This document shows positions 22,923 to 31,614 of a stretch of DNA of 64,000 nt, piece after piece. The position numbers were made by a program, and so were the translations under genes. This stretch comes from Pedobacter sp. Leaf176 (GTDB lineage: Bacteria > Bacteroidota > Bacteroidia > Sphingobacteriales > Sphingobacteriaceae). Below the pieces are notes generated by a model, which saw nothing but the letters and a program-made list of their open reading frames with translations, searched no databases and was not told the DNA's origin. The stretch is taken from contig NZ_LMPD01000002.1 in the NCBI RefSeq assembly GCF_001424305.1, positions 437,975 to 501,974 on the forward strand, given 5' to 3'. Numbering within the stretch: the stretch's first letter is position 1; each line of letters opens with the position of its first letter.

Positions 22923-23834
22923 ATGCAAGCTACCAACCATATTTTAATGATTCGCCCGGTTAATTTTAAATTCAATGAACAAACCGCAGGGAATAATAAA
23001 TTTCAGGTTGCCTCGACCGAAACCAATATACACGAACAGGCGCTAAAAGAGTTTGATGGTTTTGTTTCCATGCTGAGACAAAATGAGGTTGATGTAACCG
23101 TAGTTGATGACACGCTACAACCCGAAACGCCCGACTCTATATTTCCAAATAACTGGGTTTCTTTTCACGAAGATGGTTCCGTTTTTTTGTACCCAATGTT
23201 TTCCGAAAACCGCAGACAAGAACGTAGAAACGACATATTAGAGGACTTAAAAGATAAGTTTGAAGTAAGCCATGTTAGCGATATAAGTTTTTATGAAAAG
23301 CAATATGCATTTCTGGAAGGAACGGGAAGTATGGTTTTGGATCGGATTAACAAAATTGCTTATGCTTGCTTGAGTGTGCGCACCGACGAGGAAGTTTTGA
23401 ACAATTTTTGCATGCTTACAGGCTATGAGCCCGTGACTTTCCAGGCGGTTGACGCGACTAATTTCCCGATTTACCACACCAATGTGATGATGTGTATCGG
23501 CGATCAGTTTGCCGTAATTTGTTTAGATTCGATTAAAAACCCCGATGAAAAAGATTTCGTTGCTTTAAGTTTAATCAATAGCGGCAAAAAAATAATTGAA
23601 ATTTCGCTTGAACAAATGAATCGCTTTGCCGGAAATATGTTGCAGGTAGCAAATCGTATGAACGAAAACTTATTGGTGATGTCAGAACAAGCTTACCTAT
23701 CATTAAATGCGGAGCAAATATCAAAGCTGGAAAAGTATAACAGAATTATTTATGCACCACTGTATACAATTGAAAAAAATGGCGGTGGCAGTGCCAGGTG
23801 CATGCTTGCTGAAATTCATTTACCTACCAAATAA
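22923..23834 (+). CDS. ctlX: Citrulline utilization hydrolase CtlX family protein
   Basis: About 303-residue member of the amidinotransferase superfamily. Motifs fitting the CtlX group are S-I-F-P-N-N-W-V-S-F-H-E-D-G and L-Y-P-M-F-S-E-N-R-R near residues 70-95, L-E-G-T-G-S-M-V near 130, Y-H-T-N-V-M-M near 185, and the nucleophile region G-G-G-S-A-R-C-M-L-A-E near the C-terminus. The start is the ATG at 22923 (M-Q-A-T-N-H-I-L-M-I-R-P); an upstream TTG at 22905 lies in repeated heptamers and is unlikely. Family members hydrolyse citrulline to ornithine. Placement after an arginine deiminase-family gene agrees with this role. Confidence 0.83.
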   Translation: MQATNHILMIRPVNFKFNEQTAGNNKFQVASTETNIHEQALKEFDGFVSMLRQNEVDVTVVDDTLQPETPDSIFPNNWVSFHEDGSVFLYPMFSENRRQERRNDILEDLKDKFEVSHVSDISFYEKQYAFLEGTGSMVLDRINKIAYACLSVRTDEEVLNNFCMLTGYEPVTFQAVDATNFPIYHTNVMMCIGDQFAVICLDSIKNPDEKDFVALSLINSGKKIIEISLEQMNRFAGNMLQVANRMNENLLVMSEQAYLSLNAEQISKLEKYNRIIYAPLYTIEKNGGGSARCMLAEIHLPTK

Positions 23835-23994
23835 ATAAACTATTGTTCTTAACTTTGAAGGACCAATTCATATTGAAATAAGTTAACATGAGTTGTGTTG
23901 GATCGATACAAATAATAGCGCTTACAGCTGGGGTTCATGTAATCCAAATCATATTTTATTCCGAAAAGTTTTAGTATTTTCGCCGATCTAGAAA

Positions 23995-24579
23995 ATGAAT
24001 ATGTCTTTAATACAGGAATTACAAACACGATCGGGTAATAAATGTGAATTATGCACATCAGAAACTGCTTTAAACATTTATGAAGTTCCGCCGACAAGCA
24101 ACCCGAATAGCGATAACACAATTTTAGTTTGTAAAACCTGCTTAAATCAAATTGAAAAAACGGAGCAGCTCGATGCCAATCACTGGAAAATATTGACAGA
24201 GACGATGTGGTCTGAATTTCCGGCGGTACAGGTTGTTGCCTGGAGAATGTTGAGCAGATTGAGAAATGAAGGCTGGGCAGCAGATAGTTTAGATATTTTA
24301 TACCTGGAAGACGAAACTTTAGAATGGGCAAAAAAAACAGGTGATCATGAATCAGAAGGAACGGTAGAATTTCATCAGGATAGTAATGGTACCCGATTAT
24401 ACGAGGGCGATACAGTGGTTCTTGTTAAAACATTAGATGTAAAAGGTTCAACCTTAAGTGCTAAATTAGGTACCGTCGTAAAAAATATCCGGTTAGTCCA
24501 TGATAATGTAGACCAAATTGAAGGTAAAGTGGAAGGCCAGACGATTGTGATTTTGACAAAGTATTTAAGAAAAGGCTAA
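23995..24579 (+). CDS. PhnA-type zinc-ribbon protein
   Basis: A 194-residue protein with an N-terminal zinc-binding part (C-E-L-C-T near residue 17 and C-K-T-C-L near 46, four cysteines) and a C-terminal PhnA domain (Y-E-G-D-T-V-V-L-V-K-T-L-D-V-K-G-S, then K-L-G-T-V-V-K-N-I-R-L, ending V-I-L-T-K-Y-L-R-K-G). Bacterial PhnA is unrelated to phosphonoacetate hydrolase despite the name; its role is not settled. ATG codons at 23995 and 24001 are both possible; M-S-L-I-Q-E-L at 24001 resembles family starts. Upstream is an AT-rich spacer, downstream a 400-bp repeat region. Confidence 0.85.
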   Translation: MNMSLIQELQTRSGNKCELCTSETALNIYEVPPTSNPNSDNTILVCKTCLNQIEKTEQLDANHWKILTETMWSEFPAVQVVAWRMLSRLRNEGWAADSLDILYLEDETLEWAKKTGDHESEGTVEFHQDSNGTRLYEGDTVVLVKTLDVKGSTLSAKLGTVVKNIRLVHDNVDQIEGKVEGQTIVILTKYLRKG

Positions 24580-24980
24580 TGAAAATTTCCCTGTAGATTG
24601 CGCAGAAAAAGCCAATTAAAAATCTGCGTGGATCTGCGAAATCTGCGGGAACCAATTTGCTCACGGAGGGAAATTTTAAACACGGCTATCTTATACAAAT
24701 TCATCGAAATACAGGTTTTTCTCTCCGAATCAATCAAAATTCTCCCGCAGATTTAAAATGATTTACGCAGAATAGACCAATCCGGATCTGCGGTAACCTA
24801 TGACTGCCTGGTTCATGTCCACCGCCATGGTTCGTGTCCCCAAGAACCATTATTTCCATGCTAGTACACCGAGTTTAAAATTTATTGTCAGACTAACCGT
24901 TGCTCTACAGTAAAAATATCTTCAATTAAGATTAATTCTCGATTTAAAATTACATTTTTGCAAAAATTATTTAAAAGTAA
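24580..24980. repeat. Intergenic repeat region with CTGCGGGA / TCCCGCAG inverted arms
   Basis: No gene fits here. Near 24621-24650 three units follow one another (AATCTGCGTG, GATCTGCGAA, ATCTGCGGGA). AAATCTGCGGGA (24639-24650) has its exact reverse complement TCCCGCAGATTT at 24743-24754, and a further GGATCTGCGG occurs near 24784-24793. This looks like a dispersed non-coding repeat of about 200 bp rather than regulatory DNA. A promoter for the decarboxylase gene must lie in the last 100 bp, but no clear box is seen. Confidence 0.55.
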
Positions 24981-26369
24981 ATGCAGAGTTACTCAGAATT
25001 TCTCGATCTAAGCGTTGGCTTTCCTCAGGATGGCTTTGATGTTATAGAAGATGAGTTATATTTTCAGGATTTAAACCTGATGGAAATGATTGAAACTTAT
25101 GGTACCCCCTTACGTTTCACCTACTTACCAATGGTAAGCAAGAAAATTCAGCAAGCGAAAATTCTCTTCCAGACTGCTATTTTAAAAAACAATTACCGTG
25201 GTGACTATAAATATTGCTACTGTACTAAAAGTTCGCACTTCCGCCATATTGTAGAAGAAGCATTGAAGAACAACATCCACCTGGAAACTTCATCTGCTTT
25301 TGATATGCCTATGGTTGATGCTTTAGAGAAAAAAGGGCATTTAACAAAGGATACCACCATAATCTGCAATGGCTTTAAAACCTATCAATACAAACAGTAT
25401 ATTATTGATATGCTGCACGATGGTTATAAAAACATCATCCCGGTATTGGATAACAAAGAAGAGTTTAATCTTTTTGATGATGAGGTTGATATTGATACAC
25501 CTTGCAATCTAGGTATCCGTATTGCTGCAGAGGAGCAACCGGATTCTCAATTTTACACCTCGAGATTAGGTGTTCGTATGGAAGACATTATCGATTTCTA
25601 CAACAATAAAATTGTCCATAACCCCAATTTTCGCGTAAAATTACTTCACTTCTTTATCAATTCCGGTATTACCGATTCACCGTATTATTGGAACGAATTA
25701 GAAAAATATGTAACACTTTATTGCAAGTTCAAAAAGATTAATCCTGATTTAGATACTTTAGACATTGGCGGCGGTATGCCGTTTAAGGATTCATTGGTAT
25801 TTGATTTCGATTACGAATACATGGTTAATGAAATCGTAAAAAGGATTAAAGAAATTTGTGCCATTCATGATGTAATGGAACCTGATATCATTACCGAGTT
25901 TGGTAAATACACTGTTGCTGAGGCATCGGGCATTTTATATAAGGTATTAGGCAGAAAGCAACAAAACGACCGCGAACGTTGGTTAATGCTGGATGGTTCT
26001 TTCATCACCAACTTGCCAGATGTTTGGGCATTAAACCAAAAATACATCTTATTGCCGGTCAACAACTGGGATGCTGAATACGAGCGGGTTAACTTAGGAG
26101 GCATTACCTGTGATGGACAGGATTATTATAATCAGGAAGCACATATGAATAGTGTATTTATGCCTAAAACACGTAAGGTCCAGTACTTAGGCTTCTTTCA
26201 CACCGGTGCTTACCAGGAAGTTTTAAGTGGTTATGGAGGTATTCACCACTGTTTATTGCCAAGTCCGAAACACGTTTTAATTCGCAGAAACCGTGATGAA
26301 AGCTTCAATTTTGAGGTTTTTGGGGAAGAACAGAATAGCAAGCAGGTTTTGAAGATATTAGGTTATTAA
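24981..26369 (+). CDS. speA: Arginine decarboxylase, PLP fold-type III
   Basis: Pyridoxal-phosphate decarboxylase (462 residues) of the alanine-racemase-like fold, which probably makes agmatine from arginine as the first step to polyamines. The PLP-binding lysine is in Y-K-Y-C-Y-C-T-K-S-S-H-F near residue 80. The phosphate-binding glycine region is D-I-G-G-G-M-P-F near 262, and the C-terminal barrel contains C-D-G-Q-D-Y-Y near 376. It is shorter than E. coli SpeA (about 650) but of the size common in Bacteroidota. Its neighbours argS, the deiminase-family gene and ctlX all deal with arginine. Diaminopimelate or ornithine decarboxylase is a less likely alternative. Confidence 0.82.
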   Translation: MQSYSEFLDLSVGFPQDGFDVIEDELYFQDLNLMEMIETYGTPLRFTYLPMVSKKIQQAKILFQTAILKNNYRGDYKYCYCTKSSHFRHIVEEALKNNIHLETSSAFDMPMVDALEKKGHLTKDTTIICNGFKTYQYKQYIIDMLHDGYKNIIPVLDNKEEFNLFDDEVDIDTPCNLGIRIAAEEQPDSQFYTSRLGVRMEDIIDFYNNKIVHNPNFRVKLLHFFINSGITDSPYYWNELEKYVTLYCKFKKINPDLDTLDIGGGMPFKDSLVFDFDYEYMVNEIVKRIKEICAIHDVMEPDIITEFGKYTVAEASGILYKVLGRKQQNDRERWLMLDGSFITNLPDVWALNQKYILLPVNNWDAEYERVNLGGITCDGQDYYNQEAHMNSVFMPKTRKVQYLGFFHTGAYQEVLSGYGGIHHCLLPSPKHVLIRRNRDESFNFEVFGEEQNSKQVLKILGY

Positions 26370-26370
26370 A

Positions 26371-26507
26371 TTTAACCGCAAAGAACACAAAGTTTCTCGC
26401 AAAGGGCGCTAAGTATTTACTTGGCGCTTTTTTTATGTGCTTTTCAATGCACTAAAACTTTCCTTTGTATTTCTTTGCGGAATTTTCTTTGCTAACTTAG
26501 CGGTTAA
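26371..26507. repeat. Intergenic repeat bounded by TTTAACCGCAAAG and TTAGCGGTTAA
   Basis: The 151-bp gap between two + strand genes begins TTTAACCGCAAAGAACACAA and ends with TTAGCGGTTAA, with further GCAAAG and CTTTGC units inside. The same ends and units occur at 53198-53523. It is a dispersed AT-rich repeat; the terminator of the decarboxylase gene is embedded in it. Confidence 0.6.
26406..26434 (+). terminator. Rho-independent terminator after the arginine decarboxylase gene
   Basis: GCGCTAAGTA (26406-26415) pairs with TACTTGGCGC (26418-26427) with one T-G wobble, followed by seven T. It lies 37 bp past the stop codon at 26369. Confidence 0.75.
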
Positions 26508-26520
26508 TTAAATAAACCAT

Positions 26521-27423
26521 ATGCAATTCGGTAAAGTTGAAGACCCATCCATCATAGATTTCACACTGCCGGCCGATGCTCCTGAAACTGCAGAGATATT
26601 AGCCGCCAACAAACCACACCAGGATTTCAAAGCTTTCGTAGGTTGTGCCAAATGGAATAAAGCAGATTTAAAAGGCTTCTATCCAAAAGGTACAAAAGAT
26701 GAGTTGACCTACTACTCTACCCAGTTTAATTCAATCGAATTGAATGCAACTTTCTACGGCATGCCCAGCAGTGAGCAGGTCATCACCTGGACGCAAAAAA
26801 CACCTGCTGATTTCAAATTTTTTCCGAAACTGACCAATACCATTAGCCACTTTAAAAGACTAATAAACGTTAAAGAACCAATTGAACAATATTGCGATGC
26901 AATCAGCAATTTTGAAGATAAGCTAGGCATGGCTTTTCTCCAGCTGCATGATAATTTCAAACCGAAAGATTTAGAACGACTTAAAATTGTTGTAAAAGAA
27001 TTTCCAAAAGTAATTCCCCTGGCTGTTGAGGTGAGAAATGAAGAATGGTTTTCAAACTCTGCGATTGCCAGTGAATTTGCGGCATTATTTGAAGATAATG
27101 GCATTGCAAATATTATTGTAGATACCTCGGGCAGAAGAGATATGTTGCATATGCGTTTAACCACGCCTACTGCTTTTATCCGCTTCGTTGGCGCAAATGA
27201 TGATTTAATTGATAAAAAGCGTTTAGACGATTGGATTGAAAGAATTGTGGTATGGAAAGAACAAGGTCTTCAAAACCTGTATTTCTTCGTCCATCAAAAT
27301 GTAGAGCTATCTTCTCCACTATTTTCAGCTTATTTTACAGAGAAACTCAATAAAGCCGTTGGAACGGATTTAAAAATCCCGGTCATGGCGAATGGAAATA
27401 ATACAGGCCAAACTTTATTTTAA
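26521..27423 (+). CDS. DUF72 (YecE-like) family protein
   Basis: A 300-residue predicted TIM-barrel protein of the DUF72 family. Conserved features are V-G-C-A-K-W near residue 39 (family G-(T/C)-S-G-W region), Y-Y-S-T-Q-F-N-S-I-E-L-N-A-T-F-Y near 70-85, P-K-L-T-N-T-I-S-H near 100, and L-A-V-E-V-R-N-E-E-W in the centre. No catalytic role is established for the family. It is a single-gene unit: a repeat and terminator lie upstream and a convergent gene downstream. Confidence 0.85.
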   Translation: MQFGKVEDPSIIDFTLPADAPETAEILAANKPHQDFKAFVGCAKWNKADLKGFYPKGTKDELTYYSTQFNSIELNATFYGMPSSEQVITWTQKTPADFKFFPKLTNTISHFKRLINVKEPIEQYCDAISNFEDKLGMAFLQLHDNFKPKDLERLKIVVKEFPKVIPLAVEVRNEEWFSNSAIASEFAALFEDNGIANIIVDTSGRRDMLHMRLTTPTAFIRFVGANDDLIDKKRLDDWIERIVVWKEQGLQNLYFFVHQNVELSSPLFSAYFTEKLNKAVGTDLKIPVMANGNNTGQTLF

Positions 27424-27458
27424 AAGATAAACCTATAGGTTCTGGAAAATTTACAGGT

Positions 27459-27956
27459 TTAAACCCGCTTCATAAGCGCCTCAGTTGCTTTTGCGGCTTC
27501 ACCATCCGGAGAAATATTATAAGCTGAAAGAAGGATTTCGTTGTTATTAATAATTTGCAGTTGCGTTCGCCATCCCCAAAGTTGTTCCCCGTATTCAGGA
27601 CTTCCATAGGTTCCCAAAATTGAGAATCCATTATGGGTAGCATCTCCACTCGACAGCATGATTTGCGTTCCCATATGGAAACTATCAATCCAGCTGCTGG
27701 TAAATTTTTGATAAGGGATATCATATCCGATAATCATCTTTCCTTCAACCGGTTTCTCGCTTAAGCTTCCCTGGTAATCGTAAGAAACAAATCTACCTCC
27801 CAAAATTGAAGAAAATATGCCCTGTACCGCTGACTCATCAGCAAGCACATCTTTTTCAAACCAGGTTTTCGATGTACCTTCCCAGTTTCCTACCAAATCT
27901 GAAAGAATTTTATGAGGACCTTCTTCCAGGGATATTTCAAATTTGCTTTTAGCCAT
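27459..27956 (-). CDS. DUF1579 family protein
   Basis: About 165 residues, soluble, of the DUF1579 family. Typical features are H-K-I-L-S-D-L-V-G-N-W-E-G-T-S near the N-terminus, then a lipocalin-like beta pattern with F-V-S-Y-D-Y-Q-G, G-K-M-I-I-G-Y-D and S-S-W-I-D-S-F-H. Function is unknown. I take the ATG at 27956 (M-A-K-S-K-F); two residues earlier is another ATG. It is convergent with the DUF72 gene and divergent from the exonuclease gene. Confidence 0.82.
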   Translation of the reverse strand: MAKSKFEISLEEGPHKILSDLVGNWEGTSKTWFEKDVLADESAVQGIFSSILGGRFVSYDYQGSLSEKPVEGKMIIGYDIPYQKFTSSWIDSFHMGTQIMLSSGDATHNGFSILGTYGSPEYGEQLWGWRTQLQIINNNEILLSAYNISPDGEAAKATEALMKRV

Positions 27957-28048
27957 AATCAAACTTAAAAAAATATTATCGAATTGTTAAACATGTTTAG
28001 CTTGAAATTGAAAATTGCGAACTGAAAACTATTTACGTATCTTGTTTT

Positions 28049-28762
28049 ATGCTAAAGACACTGGATCTCAACCAGGTAATGGTTATCGACATCGAAACTG
28101 TACCACAATATGCCTCCTATGAGGAAGTTCCTTCACACTTGCAAGAACTCTGGGAACAGAAAACGCATTACCAGCGTAAACCAGAACAAAGTCCTGACGA
28201 TTTTTACGAACGTGCGGGCATTTTAGCAGAGTTTGGGAAAATTATCTGCATTAGCCTGGGCATATTCTACATCCACGATAAAACACCGTATTTACGTATA
28301 AAATCCATTTCTGGCGATGATGAAACCCAGCTGCTAAAAGAATTTTCAGCTTTACTCCACAAACAGGCGCCCACACTTCAATTTTGTGCACATAATGGCA
28401 AGGAATTCGATTTTCCATATTTATGCAGGCGATTATTGGTTAACGGAATCGAGATTCCGGTTCAGCTTCAAATTTCCGGTAAAAAACCCTGGGAGGTAAA
28501 CCACATCGATACAATGGAACTCTGGAAATTTGGTGATTATAAACATTACACTTCATTAAATTTACTTGCGGCCATTTTGAATGTTCCAACGCCTAAAGAC
28601 GATATTGATGGCAGTATGGTGAGAAAGGTTTTTTATGAAGAAAAAAACCTGCCACGCATTGTAACCTATTGCCAGAAAGATGTAATTACTACGGCTCAGG
28701 TTCTTTTAAAATTTAAAGGAATCAATGTAATTCCACCAGAAAATATTACAATTGTATCCTGA
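28049..28762 (+). CDS. Predicted 3'-5' exonuclease, PolB-like DEDD type
   Basis: A 237-residue protein matching the exonuclease domain of family-B DNA polymerases, without a polymerase domain. Exo I is V-I-D-I-E-T-V near residue 12, Exo II is C-A-H-N-G-K-E-F-D-F near 112, and Exo III is Y-C-Q-K-D near 213; the conserved acidic residues and the Tyr of the DEDDy class are all present. Its stop overlaps the start of the downstream ABC ATPase gene (TGATG), so the two are co-translated, although no functional link is obvious. Likely role is single-strand DNA trimming in repair; not shown. Confidence 0.85.
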   Translation: MLKTLDLNQVMVIDIETVPQYASYEEVPSHLQELWEQKTHYQRKPEQSPDDFYERAGILAEFGKIICISLGIFYIHDKTPYLRIKSISGDDETQLLKEFSALLHKQAPTLQFCAHNGKEFDFPYLCRRLLVNGIEIPVQLQISGKKPWEVNHIDTMELWKFGDYKHYTSLNLLAAILNVPTPKDDIDGSMVRKVFYEEKNLPRIVTYCQKDVITTAQVLLKFKGINVIPPENITIVS

Positions 28763-30465
28763 TGCTAAATGTAGAAAACCTAAATATCGATTTTTTCAAT
28801 CATGAAGAAAAAACATGGTTCAAGGCGGTAAAAAAAATTAGTTTTAATGTTCAGGAAGGTACAGTTTTAGGTATTGTGGGCGAGTCCGGTTCCGGTAAAT
28901 CTGTCACCTCTTTTTCGATTATGCGCTTACACGACGAACGATCGGCTAAAATTACCGGAGAAATAAAATTTGAAAGCGTAAGTTTATTAAACCTGGATGC
29001 TAATGAAATAAGACAATACCGTGGAAATCAAATTTCAATGATTTTCCAGGAACCTATGACCTCACTGAATCCAGTCTTCACTTGTGGTTATCAGGTTGCC
29101 GAAGCGATTATTCTGCATCAAAAAGTAAGCAGAGAAGAGGCAAAATTAAAAACAATTCAACTTTTCAACGAGGTTCAGCTGCCACGTCCCGAGAAAATAT
29201 TTGAAAGTTATCCGCATCAGATTTCAGGTGGACAAAAACAACGGGTAATGATTGCAATGGCCTTAAGCTGCAATCCAAAGTTACTGATAGCCGATGAACC
29301 GACTACGGCCTTAGATGTAACTGTTCAGAAAACCATTCTTCAGTTGCTTTTGAAACTCAAAGAGGAACGGAATATGTCTATGGTATTTATTTCACACGAT
29401 TTAGGGGTGGTACATGAAATTGCTGATGAAATTGCTGTGATGTACAAAGGTGAAATTGTAGAACAAGGTAATGCCAAATCCATATTTCAAAATCCACAAC
29501 ACCCTTACACCAAAGGTTTATTGGCTTGCAGGCCATCGCCTGTGTTAAAATTGAAAAGATTACCTGTTGTAGCCGATTTTTTAACCGGCTTAGTCGAAGA
29601 TGCATCGGCGCATTTAAGTCCCTCAAATCAAATAACAGAAGAGGAGACACGGGCAAGGCATAGCAAACTTTACGCTAAAGAGCCGCTGTTGGAAATCAAA
29701 AATTTATCAACCTGGTATCCGGTAAACAGCAGTTTTTTCAGTAAAACGAAAGAATATGTAAAAGCTGTAGACGAAATTAATTTTAAGGTTTTCCCCGGCG
29801 AAACGTTAGGTTTGGTAGGAGAATCAGGTTGCGGGAAAACTACATTAGGGCGAAGCATTCTGAGATTAATCCAACCGACCTCCGGAAATATAATTTTTTC
29901 CGGGAAAGATATAACTCACATAAGCAAAGCGGAAATGAGAAAATTAAGGAAAGATATTCAAATCATTTTTCAAGATCCATATGCTTCACTAAATCCAAAG
30001 CTAACCATTGGTCAATCCATAATTGAGCCTTTAAAGGTACATAACCTTTTTAAAAATGAAGCAGAGCGCAAAACAAAGGTTTTAGAACTATTAAATAAAG
30101 TCGGACTGAAAGAGGAGCATTATAACCGGTATCCACACGAATTTAGTGGCGGGCAGAGACAACGTGTTGTTATCGCCAGGGCCTTAGCTTTAGAACCGAA
30201 GTTTATCATTTGCGATGAATCCGTTTCTGCCCTGGATGTTTCTGTTCAGGCACAGGTTTTAAACCTAATTAAAGATTTGCAACGGGAATTAGGCCTTACT
30301 TACATTTTCATATCGCATGATTTAGCGGTTATAAAACACATATCAGATCGGATTTTAGTAATGAATAAGGGAAAAATTGAAGAGGAAGGATTTCCTGAAG
30401 ACATATTTAATTCGCCAAAAGCTGCTTACACTAAAAAACTAATTGATGCGATTCCCGGTAGCTAA
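28762..30465 (+). CDS. ABC transporter ATP-binding protein, fused DppD-DppF type
   Basis: A 567-residue protein with two complete oligopeptide-type ATPase domains. The first has [16 protein letters not shown] and D-E-P-T-T-A-L-D-V; the second has G-E-S-G-C-G-K-T-T near residue 350, S-G-G-Q-R-Q-R-V and D-E-S-V-S-A-L-D-V. Both carry the C-terminal oligopeptide-ATPase extension (H-P-Y-T-K-G-L and A-Y-T-K-K-L). Such fused proteins (YejF or GsiA type) power peptide or glutathione import. No permease or binding-protein gene is adjacent, so partners must be elsewhere. It overlaps genes at both ends: TGATG with the exonuclease and 20 bp with the sialidase-like gene. Confidence 0.9.
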   Translation: MLNVENLNIDFFNHEEKTWFKAVKKISFNVQEGTVLGIVGESGSGKSVTSFSIMRLHDERSAKITGEIKFESVSLLNLDANEIRQYRGNQISMIFQEPMTSLNPVFTCGYQVAEAIILHQKVSREEAKLKTIQLFNEVQLPRPEKIFESYPHQISGGQKQRVMIAMALSCNPKLLIADEPTTALDVTVQKTILQLLLKLKEERNMSMVFISHDLGVVHEIADEIAVMYKGEIVEQGNAKSIFQNPQHPYTKGLLACRPSPVLKLKRLPVVADFLTGLVEDASAHLSPSNQITEEETRARHSKLYAKEPLLEIKNLSTWYPVNSSFFSKTKEYVKAVDEINFKVFPGETLGLVGESGCGKTTLGRSILRLIQPTSGNIIFSGKDITHISKAEMRKLRKDIQIIFQDPYASLNPKLTIGQSIIEPLKVHNLFKNEAERKTKVLELLNKVGLKEEHYNRYPHEFSGGQRQRVVIARALALEPKFIICDESVSALDVSVQAQVLNLIKDLQRELGLTYIFISHDLAVIKHISDRILVMNKGKIEEEGFPEDIFNSPKAAYTKKLIDAIPGS

Positions 30466-31510
30466 AACATCAGAATTTATTCGTTTTGCTTTTCTGACAT
30501 TGTCTTTAATATTTCCAGCAACTACCAAAGCTCAGAAAACATCAGTTAAAATAGTACGATCTGGCTTTATTTTCGACGAGGCTCCCTTTGCATCATGCCA
30601 TGCATCGACATTGCTGGAGTTAAAGGGTAATAGAATTATGAGTGCCTGGTTTGGAGGAAAGTTTGAGGGTAGTAAAGATGTTTCTATTTGGTACTCGGTC
30701 AGAGCCAATAGCAAATGGTCTAAACCGGTTGAAATTGCAAACGGTTTACAAAATGATACTTTAGGTTATGCTTGTTGGAATCCCGTATTGTTTAAAGCCA
30801 GGAATGGAATTTTGTACCTGCACTATAAAGTTGGCCCCAACCCCAGAACATGGTGGGCAGAATATAAAACGTCAAACAATAATGGAAAGACATGGTCTCC
30901 AGCAAAAAAACTGCCTAATGGATTTTTAGGCCCGATAAAAAATAAACCCGTTCAACTCGCAGCTGGCGATATCCTTTATCCCTCAAGTACCGAAAGTTTG
31001 GATGAGAAAAAATGGTTGATTCACCTCGAAAAATCGGACAAATATGGAAATAACTGGAGGAAAATCGAAATTGATTGCGATACTTTTGGCGTAATTCAGC
31101 CTTCTATTTTAACCTATCCAAATGGAAAAATACAGCTATTGTGTAGAAGCCGCCAAAATGTAATCGTTCAGAGTTGGTCTGAAGACAATGGTGAGTCCTG
31201 GTCGAAACTCTCGAAAACAAGTTTGCCAAATCCAAATTCTGGTAGCGATGCAGTAACCTTAAAAAGTGGTAAGCAAATATTAATATATAACCCCTTGGAA
31301 GCTGGAAAAAATTGGTGGGAAGGCCGTTCAGTTTTAAAATTGGCGGTATCTTGTGATGGGGAGCACTGGAAAGATATTTACACATTGGAAAACCATAAAG
31401 AAGGAGAATACAGCTATCCGGCAATTATTCAAGGCAAGAATGGTCACGTTTATCTAAGTTATACCTCGCTTCGGAAAAAGATTAAGTCGTTTGAACTGCT
31501 GGTCAAATAA
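30446..31510 (+). CDS. Sialidase-like (BNR/Asp-box) secreted protein
   Basis: About 354 residues. An N-terminal signal peptide (F-A-F-L-T-L-S-L-I-F-P-A-T-T-K-A-Q) suggests export. The body matches the BNR_2 sialidase-like six-bladed propeller: M-S-A-W-F-G-G-K-F-E-G-S-K-D-V-S-I-W near residue 65, and Asp-boxes S-N-N-N-G-K-T-W and S-E-D-N-G-E-S-W. It could release sialic acid or act on another glycan; the family is wide. The ATG at 30446 follows a TTG and lies inside the end of the ABC gene, implying coupled translation. Its tail is normal and is followed by a 104-bp spacer to rnr. Confidence 0.78.
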   Translation: MRFPVAKTSEFIRFAFLTLSLIFPATTKAQKTSVKIVRSGFIFDEAPFASCHASTLLELKGNRIMSAWFGGKFEGSKDVSIWYSVRANSKWSKPVEIANGLQNDTLGYACWNPVLFKARNGILYLHYKVGPNPRTWWAEYKTSNNNGKTWSPAKKLPNGFLGPIKNKPVQLAAGDILYPSSTESLDEKKWLIHLEKSDKYGNNWRKIEIDCDTFGVIQPSILTYPNGKIQLLCRSRQNVIVQSWSEDNGESWSKLSKTSLPNPNSGSDAVTLKSGKQILIYNPLEAGKNWWEGRSVLKLAVSCDGEHWKDIYTLENHKEGEYSYPAIIQGKNGHVYLSYTSLRKKIKSFELLVK

Positions 31511-31614
31511 TTGATGTTTTCATTAGCAATAGCATCATTACTATCACATTTTCCGTTTGCATCCTAACCTTCATTTCTATCTTTTCCGTATCTTCGATAA
31601 AATACATTTAGCAT

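Noticed and set aside
23849..24331. 160-codon frame opposite the PhnA-like gene
   Set aside because: Covers the cysteine motifs of PhnA in antisense; no recognisable domain.
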